From Myxococcus stipitatus (lineage in GTDB: Bacteria; Myxococcota; Myxococcia; Myxococcales; Myxococcaceae), in contig NZ_CP102770.1 of assembly GCF_038561935.1 (NCBI RefSeq), positions 8,742,001-8,806,000 on the forward strand: 64,000 bases of DNA, in the 5' to 3' direction. The translations under genes were made by a program, and so were the position numbers. How positions within the stretch are numbered: the stretch's first letter is position 1; every line of letters starts with the position of its first letter. The notes under the pieces were generated by a model that saw only the letters and a program-made list of their open reading frames with translations, did not search any database and was not told the origin of the DNA. Shown one piece after another: positions 20,128-27,400 of the stretch.

Positions 20128-20172
20128 CGCGGGAGCCCGGACGCTACCACGGGGTCCAAGCCCCCGAAATTT

Positions 20173-22869
20173 ATGACAATCCCTCGCCCGGACAGCAGGC
20201 GGCGGGGCGGCGAGGCCCCAGGGGGACCCTCAGATGTTCGTCATGCGCGCCGGACGGAGTTCGGACAAGATGCGCCCGGCGTGCTGGCTCCCGACTCTCT
20301 CGTCCTCGACGGTCGCTTCCGGGTCCTCCGTCCGTTGGGCTCGGGCGGCATGGGGGAAGTGTACCTGGGTGAACAGGTCTCCTTGGGCCGCAAGGTGGCC
20401 ATCAAGGTCCTTCACCATGACCTCAACGCCCAGCCCGGCATGGCCGAGCGCTTCAAGCGCGAGGCCCGCCTCCTCTCCGCCGTCGAGCACCCCGCCGTGG
20501 TGCGCATCGTCGACTTCGGAGAGTCCGGCGACCACGCCTGTCTGGTGATGGAGTTCGTGGAGGGCGAGAGCCTCTTCGACGTCCTCGCCCAGGGCCCCAT
20601 GGCCCCGGGGCGCGCGCTGCCGCTGCTGCACCAGCTCGCCGAGGGCCTCGCCGCCATCCACGACAAGGGCATCATCCACCGGGACCTGAAGCCGGAGAAC
20701 GTCTTCATCTCCCCCGGCGCGCGAGGTGAGCAGGCGCGCCTCTTGGACTTCGGCATCGCGCGCCTGGTGGAGCCGGACGCGCAGAGCAACGTCAGCCAGG
20801 TGGGCGTGGTGCTCGGCACGCCGGAGTACCTGTCGCCGGAGCAGGCCGTCGGCGCGAAGGTGGACACGCGCAGCGACCTGTACACCTTCGGCGTGCTGAC
20901 CTACCGCGTGCTCGCGGGCCGCCTCCCCTTCGATGGGCCCCAGGCGCGCCACTTCCTCGCGCAGCATGCCTCGCACGCCCCGCTGCCGCTGGACCGCGCC
21001 GCGCCGTCGCTGTCGCGCTACATCGGCCTGCTGTCGCTGGTGATGCGGCTGCTCGAGAAGAACCCGACGAAGCGGCCGCAGAACGCGCACGAGCTCGCGG
21101 ATGCCCTGGCCGCCGCCCACGCGTCCCTCTCCGTGCTCACCCCGGGCCTGGGCACGCCCGTCTACAGCAGCCCCGTCCCGAGCAACACCACGCCGTCGGG
21201 CACGTCCGTCTTCGGCGCGGGCGGCACGGCCCCCGGCACTCCGAGCCCCAGCGGCACCGCGGTCTTCGGTGGCGCGGATGCGGTGGCGCCCTCGGTGGGC
21301 CCCAGCGGCACCTCCGCCTTCGGCGCCGTGGAGGCGCCGCTGCCCATGCCCCCGCGCGCCAGCCAGGGCACGGCCGCGTTCGGCGTGGAGCCGGTGGCGC
21401 GCTCGAACACGGCCACCTTCGGAACCGCGCGGCCCGCCATCACGGGACCTTCGCTGTCGAGCAGCAACTCGGTGGTGCGACCGCAGAACCTGACGGTGAT
21501 GCTCACCGACATCCAGGGCTTCACCGAGCGCACCAGCCGGCAGACGCACGAAGAGAACGCACGGATGCTGGAGACGCACGACCGGCTCTTGATGCCGCTG
21601 GTGCGAGACCACGAGGGACGTCTCGTGCAGAAGCGCGGAGACGCGCTGCTCGTGGTGTTCCGCTCGCCCACCGCGGGCCTGCTGTGCGGCATGGCCATGC
21701 AGGACCGGCTGTGGCGACACAACCAGACGCTCCCCGAGGAGGAGCGGCTCCACGTGCGCGTGTGCCTGCACGCGGGCGAGGTGCTGCTGACCTCGGACAC
21801 CGTGCTGGGCGAGCCGATGGAAGTGCTCGAGACGGTGGAGCACGTCGCCGCCGCGGGCGAGGTGACCTTCACCGAGGCGGTGAACCTGGCGCGCAACCGC
21901 GCCGAGGCGGACGTGGAGCCGTGTGGCTCCATCACCCTGCCCGCCCGCGAGGAGCAGCTCCAGCTCTACCGCTGCCTCCGCGCGGCGGAGGGCCCGCCCT
22001 TCGGCGGACGCTTCGAGAAGCAGAGCGCCCTCGCGCTGAGCCTGGCCCCCGCGCTGCGCAAGACAGGCGTGGCCCTGGCCTCCTTCAAGGCGGGCCTCCG
22101 CGCCTTCTCGCTGAAGGACGCCCTGCGCTCGGGCCTGTCCCCCGCGAGGCTGAAGCAGGGACTGACGCGGACGGTGGCGTTCGCTCGCGCGAAGCCGCGA
22201 CAGGCCGCGGCGGTGTTCGGAGCCCTGGTCCTCCTGGGCGGCGGCGTGGCGTGGGTCGTGTACCGCAGCAGCCCCGCCGTACACGCCATGTCCCTCCTGG
22301 AGGACGGCCACAAGACCGAGGCGCTCGCGGTGCTCAACGCGACCTCCAACGAGGAGCAGAAGCAGGCCCCCGTGCGGCGCGCGCTGGCGGCCACGCACCA
22401 TGCGCTGGGCAACCACGACAAGGAGCGGGTGCTGCTCGCCACGCTGGACGCGGAGGGCCGCGCGGCGGTGGAGGACTCCGTGCTGGACGGGCTCGCGGAG
22501 GACTTCGGCCGCGGCGACACCGAGGACCTCGCGCGACTGCTGGGCACCTTCCCGAAGGAGCGCATCCGCTCGCACTTCCTGGACCGCGCCGAGGAGGACT
22601 TCTCTCCCACGCAGTGGGGCGCGCTGCGCTACCTGGATGCCATCAAGGCCACCGAGGGAATCGACCTCGTGGTGGCGTACACCCAGGCGCTGGACGGCAA
22701 GGACTGCGGCGTGCGCCGCGTCGCCGCCCGACGCCTGGGACAGCTGGGGAACCTGGACGCCATCCCCGCGCTCGTCCGACTGGCCGAGTCGACCTCCTCC
22801 AAGAGCGGAGACTGTGGCCAGGACGAAGCGAACCGGGCCATCCAGAAGCTCAACAAGAAGGGCGGCTGA
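20173..22869 (+). CDS. Ser/Thr protein kinase fused to a degenerate class III cyclase domain, with one TM helix
   Basis: 898 residues from the ATG at 20173 (a GTG at 20281 is an alternative that keeps the whole kinase). PknB-type kinase, residues 48-315: GSGGMGEVYLG (56-66), Lys78 in VAIKVL, HRDLKPEN (169-176, Asp171), DFG (192-194) and GTPEYLSPEQ, so all catalytic residues are present. A Ser/Thr/Gly/Pro linker (322-436) holds five copies of (S/Q)(G/N)T-x-x-FG. Cyclase homology domain 437-600: both metal Asp are present (Asp446 in LTDIQGFT, Asp490 in KRGDALLVVF), but the Asn and Arg of the VNxAAR motif are replaced (GEPMEVLETVE), so cyclase activity is doubtful. TM 676-697, then a helical, HEAT-like exterior C-terminus. 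Divergent from the TPR giant, whose scaffold could be a partner (inference). Confidence 0.9.
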   Translation: MTIPRPDSRRRGGEAPGGPSDVRHARRTEFGQDAPGVLAPDSLVLDGRFRVLRPLGSGGMGEVYLGEQVSLGRKVAIKVLHHDLNAQPGMAERFKREARLLSAVEHPAVVRIVDFGESGDHACLVMEFVEGESLFDVLAQGPMAPGRALPLLHQLAEGLAAIHDKGIIHRDLKPENVFISPGARGEQARLLDFGIARLVEPDAQSNVSQVGVVLGTPEYLSPEQAVGAKVDTRSDLYTFGVLTYRVLAGRLPFDGPQARHFLAQHASHAPLPLDRAAPSLSRYIGLLSLVMRLLEKNPTKRPQNAHELADALAAAHASLSVLTPGLGTPVYSSPVPSNTTPSGTSVFGAGGTAPGTPSPSGTAVFGGADAVAPSVGPSGTSAFGAVEAPLPMPPRASQGTAAFGVEPVARSNTATFGTARPAITGPSLSSSNSVVRPQNLTVMLTDIQGFTERTSRQTHEENARMLETHDRLLMPLVRDHEGRLVQKRGDALLVVFRSPTAGLLCGMAMQDRLWRHNQTLPEEERLHVRVCLHAGEVLLTSDTVLGEPMEVLETVEHVAAAGEVTFTEAVNLARNRAEADVEPCGSITLPAREEQLQLYRCLRAAEGPPFGGRFEKQSALALSLAPALRKTGVALASFKAGLRAFSLKDALRSGLSPARLKQGLTRTVAFARAKPRQAAAVFGALVLLGGGVAWVVYRSSPAVHAMSLLEDGHKTEALAVLNATSNEEQKQAPVRRALAATHHALGNHDKERVLLATLDAEGRAAVEDSVLDGLAEDFGRGDTEDLARLLGTFPKERIRSHFLDRAEEDFSPTQWGALRYLDAIKATEGIDLVVAYTQALDGKDCGVRRVAARRLGQLGNLDAIPALVRLAESTSSKSGDCGQDEANRAIQKLNKKGG

Positions 22870-22872
22870 GCA

Positions 22873-22896
22873 GCCCGGGGAGACACGCCCCCGGGC
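22873..22896. terminator. Hairpin between convergent genes
   Basis: GCCCGGGG (22873-22880) and CCCCGGGC (22889-22896) are perfectly complementary, with an 8-nt loop, in the 42-bp gap between the kinase gene (plus) and the lipoprotein gene (minus). There is no T-run on either side. It may serve both strands as a terminator. Confidence 0.4.
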
Positions 22897-22911
22897 CCTC
22901 ATCAGCACGCG

Positions 22912-23343
22912 TCAGTCGTCATGCTTCGAGTGGCCGCGCTTCTTGCCTCGGCCGCGCCCGTGACGGTGGTCATCGTCGTCATCGTCCCAGTCGTCGTCAT
23001 GGTCATGGTCCCGACGGGCCTTCACCTTCTCGTCCACGCGGAGCAGGTTGCGCGAGTAGGCGTCGAACTCGAGGTGCAGATGGCCTCGCGCGCCGGGAGC
23101 GAAGGCGAAGAACTTCACCTTCCAGATGTCGCGGCCCGTCTGGTGCGCTTCCTTGAGACGGCACTCATAGCGGCGCGCGCGGCACTCGCCGAAGCCTCGG
23201 TCCACGGCCTCGTTGTAGGACATCGCGGAGGGACGCGGCGGCGGCGGCGGGGGCCCCGGGCGAGGACGAGGTCGCGTATGCACGACACAGCCCGAGGCGA
23301 GCAGCAGGACACCAACGAACAGGGCGATTCGCATGGCCGTCAT
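22912..23343 (-). CDS. Small lipoprotein with Asp/His-rich tail
   Basis: 143 residues. The signal sequence ends with lipobox LLASGC (Cys19), then a Pro/Arg-rich spacer of about 20 residues (RPRPRPGPPPPPPRP), a short globular core (MSYNEAVDRGFGECRARRYECRLKEAHQTG, WKVKFFAFAPGARGHLHLEFDAYSRNLLRVDEKV) and a tail alternating Asp and His/Lys/Arg (residues about 111-143). The Asp/His tail could bind divalent metals, which is inference. Two Cys in the core may pair. No family recognised. The gene converges with the kinase gene. Confidence 0.65.
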   Translation of the reverse strand: MTAMRIALFVGVLLLASGCVVHTRPRPRPGPPPPPPRPSAMSYNEAVDRGFGECRARRYECRLKEAHQTGRDIWKVKFFAFAPGARGHLHLEFDAYSRNLLRVDEKVKARRDHDHDDDWDDDDDDHRHGRGRGKKRGHSKHDD

Positions 23344-23402
23344 GACGCACCAACCGCGTGAAGCTTCAAAGCCACGCGGGGTGCGGGGTGACGACTGGAA
23401 AA

Positions 23403-24398
23403 CTACAGCCCTTCGGGAGAGGCGAAGGCGACGAAGAGCTCGCCGGTGAGGTACGCACGCGAGCGCTTGGTTGCGGGGCGGAGGAAGTCATTCACCACGG
23501 GGCCGCCCTGCGCGAGCTGGTGCTTCTCCGGGTGCGCGAGGTTCATCCGGCTGCGCGCCACGCCCTTGCTGCCCCGGTGGATGAAGGTGACGGTGCCATC
23601 CGAGGCCATCCCCTCCACCACGCCCACGTGGGTCATCCCGTCATTGCGGCGACCGTCGCGGTTGCGGTCATACGTCTCGCGGAAGAAGACGAGGTCGCCG
23701 GGGCGAGGCGCGTTGTGGTGGATGCGTCCGCCCGCCGTCGCGCGGCGGAAGATGGCGGAGACGGCGTTCTCTCCCGCGAGGAAGCCGTGCGCCACCAGGT
23801 CGATGCCCGCGGAGAGATAGGCCAGGCGCACGAAGCCCGAGCAGTCATTCGGCATGCCCCGGCTGAGGCGCGCCAGGTTGCGCTCACCCACCAGCTGCGA
23901 GGAGCGCGACACGATGAGCCGCGCCATCTGCATGGGCGTGCGGTACGCATCCCAGAAGCCATCCGCGTTCGAGCCCGGCGAGACGACGAGCGCGACGGCC
24001 TCCAGCGCCGCGGCGACGACCCCCGTCACCAGGGGCCGGCTCTTCTCTTCCGACACGACGGTGGACACCACCTCGGGCGTCACCACGACGCGCGGGGAGG
24101 ACCCAGCTTCGACCACGGCCTCCGGCTTCGCGGCTGGTGCCACCACCGCCACCGCGGCGACCTCACCCGTGGGCGGAGTCACCACCGCCGAGGGTGCGTC
24201 CACCGCGAGTCCCTCGCCCACCCCTGGAGTCGGTGCGATGGGCTCGGCGGAGCGCACCACCTCGGGAGGTGGAGCCTCCAGCGAGGTCTCCACCGGGTGG
24301 GACTTCACAGTGGCGCAGCCGATGAGGGCACACAGCGGAACGGTGGCGAACAGGTGAAGACGAGACAACCGGCGGCCCTCCAAATATTGGGGCCGCAT
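23403..24398 (-). CDS. NlpC/P60-like cell-wall hydrolase lipoprotein
   Basis: 331 residues. Lipobox ALIGC gives Cys28. Residues 30-140 are a low-complexity Ala/Val/Pro/Glu spacer, the kind that spans the periplasm. The C-terminal domain (about 150-331) has a papain-like NlpC/CHAP pattern: Cys186 in NDCSGFVRLAYL, then GDLVFF, His257 in MTHVGVVEG and His274 in TFIHRGSKG. The insertion DRNRDGRRNDG before the first His resembles a Ca-binding loop. Predicted to cleave peptidoglycan peptides at the envelope. The start at 24398 is the first ATG giving an intact signal sequence. It lies downstream of the large membrane-protein gene on the same strand. Confidence 0.78.
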   Translation of the reverse strand: MRPQYLEGRRLSRLHLFATVPLCALIGCATVKSHPVETSLEAPPPEVVRSAEPIAPTPGVGEGLAVDAPSAVVTPPTGEVAAVAVVAPAAKPEAVVEAGSSPRVVVTPEVVSTVVSEEKSRPLVTGVVAAALEAVALVVSPGSNADGFWDAYRTPMQMARLIVSRSSQLVGERNLARLSRGMPNDCSGFVRLAYLSAGIDLVAHGFLAGENAVSAIFRRATAGGRIHHNAPRPGDLVFFRETYDRNRDGRRNDGMTHVGVVEGMASDGTVTFIHRGSKGVARSRMNLAHPEKHQLAQGGPVVNDFLRPATKRSRAYLTGELFVAFASPEGL

Positions 24399-24439
24399 TC
24401 AATCCCATCTTTTGGGGGCCTCGCCAAGCACTGGAAGCA

Positions 24440-27400
24440 TCAACCCTCCCAGGTGGACAACATCTCTCGCACCCGCGCGTACCTCTGGAGGAGCGCGGCG
24501 CGATGGGCGGTGAACATCACCATCGAGCCGATGACGATGAGCCCCAGCACGAAGAACGAGGCCGCGGCGATGCGATGGTCCCTCATGCCGAAGCGCACGA
24601 GGTTCGCCGCGATGCACGTCACCATGAACGCGGTGCCCAGATACACGTAGGAGCGGATGCGCAGCGCGATGCCGAAGGCCACGCCCACCACGCAGAGCAC
24701 CACGCACAGGAGCATCGCCAGGCTGTCGTTGAACATCAGCGGCTTCCACGCCCCCGCCACGTAGATGAGCGTGACGGCGACCCCGCGCAGCTGCGCGTAC
24801 GCGGCGCTCTCCAGCCCGGTCCGGAACACTCGCAGCAGCGCCAGCAGCGAGAGGCCCGCGGGGATGACATAGAACTGGGGCTCCCCCTCGCCCGTCCCGT
24901 GCCAGACGAGGAGCAGCGCCAGGTTGAAGGCCAGCACCGACGCAATCGAGGCCACGCCCCTGCGGGACGGATGCGACGCCAGCGCGGCGAAGTGCGCGGC
25001 ATGCCCCACCAGCAACGCGGCCACCGTGAGCGGCTCATGCCACGGCGCGGAGAGCAGACCCGCGAGCGGGAAGAGGAACGCGCCCCACAGCGCCGGCCCT
25101 CGGAAGACCGTCAGGCCGGAGCCCTCGCGCTGCACGAGCAGATACAGGCCCGTGAACAGCGCGCCACCAACCAGGGCCGCGAGGGTGTCTCCCGTGCCCG
25201 GCTGCGCGCCCATGCCCAACAGGCGCACGGACAGGTAGCCCAGCGCGAGCACCGCCTGCGACAGGTACGCGGCGATTTCGTCCTGCTCCCGCACCGCGCG
25301 GCGCACCAGCGCAAACAGCAGCACCACGAACGCCGCGCTCACGACGAGCGCCTCGCGCAGCGCATCGGCATGGGCCCCCAGCGCCGACAGGCTCGCGAAG
25401 ACCTCCGCGAGGGCGATGACGGTGAAGCCCAGCCCCACGATTCGGCGCCACTTCACGCTCGCGAGGAACAACGCGAGCGCGGCCAGCACGGCGCTCGCCG
25501 CGCCGAAGTACGGGAGGATGAACGCGGAGCCTCGGCCCGACGAGTACACCGCGCCCAGGTGCATCAGCGCGCCATGCAGCGAGACGAGCGAGGCCAGCCA
25601 GCCCACCACCTCACGCGCGGGCCGCCGCCACACCACCGTCCACGCGGAGCCCAGGCCCAGGAGGAAGCACAGCGGCGTGCCCGCGTGCTCCAGGTCGCGC
25701 AGCGCCGCCAGCGACAGGAGCGCCAGCACCCAGCCGCCGTGATGCAGCGCCGCCCCCACGCGCACGCCTCGCGCATCCAGCGCCATGCCGCCCACGCACA
25801 ACACCAACCCCGCGCCGCTGACGACCACCGGAATCCAGGGCAGCGACACGGTGGCCACCAGCGCCGCCGCGAGCAACCCGGTGGCCACGTTGGCCATCCA
25901 CCGCTCGCGCGCCACCATCAGCATCAGGGACGTCACCAGCGCGCCCATCGCCACGGCGGGCTCGAGCGAGCCGGGACCGGAATCCACCAGCCGCCCCAAC
26001 AGCAGCAGCGCCAGCGTGCCCGCGCCGCCGACCCACAGCGGCTCGCTCCAGGTGCCGTCCAGCCCCGGCGTCAACCTCGAAGCCACCGCGTCCAGCGTGC
26101 GCTGCACCGCGCCCAGCTGGCAGAGCGCCGACAGCACCGCCGCCCCCAGCGCCACGCCGATGAGGGCCAGCCCCGCCTCGGGCCGCCACTCCAGGAACCC
26201 ATGCGTGTCCGTCTGCCCCAGCATCGCGAGCGCGAGCGCCCAGACCGCGGGCACGAACAGCCACCGCCGCGACAGCAGGAACGCGGCCAGGGTCAGCACC
26301 CCCGCGACACCCGCCAGCCTCCAGGGCGACGGCTCGTCCGCCACCGGCAGCACCGCGATGACGAGCGCAGTGAGGACCGCGCCCCACCGGAACCGCACAT
26401 CCGGAGGACTCCGGAAGAAGGCCCACACCGCCGAGGGCACGTGGTGCTCGGCAAGCGCCAGCGCCAGCAGCAGGCCGGTGACGACGGGCCGGGCCTCCGG
26501 AACGAAGAGGAGCAGCAGCGCGGCGCCACACACGCGCAGGCTCGGACGAGGCCCGGGCATCAGCGCCAGCGAACCGGCGAGGACATACAGGACCTCGGGC
26601 GCCACCCACGGCCGCAGCATCACCAAGGGGGTGATGAAGGCGAGGCTGACCTGCATGCCCAGGGACAGCGCGTTGCGGGCCGACACCTCGCGCGAGCGCA
26701 GCAGCAGGGAGCTGAACGCGGGGACGTGCTCGACCGCGCGGGCCACGGCCAGCGCCACCAGCGGGAACACATACAGCCAGGCCGGAGACGCACCGCCGAT
26801 GGCCAGCAGCCCCACGAAGACATAGGGCCCCGAGAGCGCGGCGAGGTACGGCAGGCGGTTGGCGCGCGTCCACAACAGCGGGAGCACCATCGCGCCCGAG
26901 ACCATCCACGCCGGATGCGCGTCGTCCCAGCTCAACACCGAGAGCAGCAGCACCAGGCCCGACGACACGGTGGCCACCCACGCGAAGCGGCGGCCTCCCG
27001 CGCCGATGGCCAGCACCGAGGGAATCTCCTCCGCCACCGCGAGCAGCGCGAACACGGCCGCCAGGCCCAGCAGCGCCACGGGCCCCACCGTGTACAGCCC
27101 CGCCGTCGCATACAGCGCGGACACCGCGAGGCTGAGCCCCGCGGGCAGCGCTCGCGCGGTGAGCAGGACCGCGAGCGCCGAGCCCGCCAGGTACAGGCTC
27201 TCCCACGACGCGGACGTCGCCTTGACGGCCACCAGCGGGAAGACCCAGGTCACCAGGGCCGCGGTGGTGGTGCTCGCGCTGCGCCCCCAGCGCGCCGCCG
27301 CGACGGAGGACCCCAGGCCCCAGAGGATGAACAGCGCCAGGGACATCCCCGGCAGCATCAGCCCTCCCCACTGCACGGAGAGGGACGGAAGGTCGGGGAG

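Noticed and set aside
20230-22908. 892-codon minus-strand frame opposite the kinase gene
   Set aside because: The plus frame holds every kinase motif. The minus frame has none and His/Arg/Glu-biased composition.
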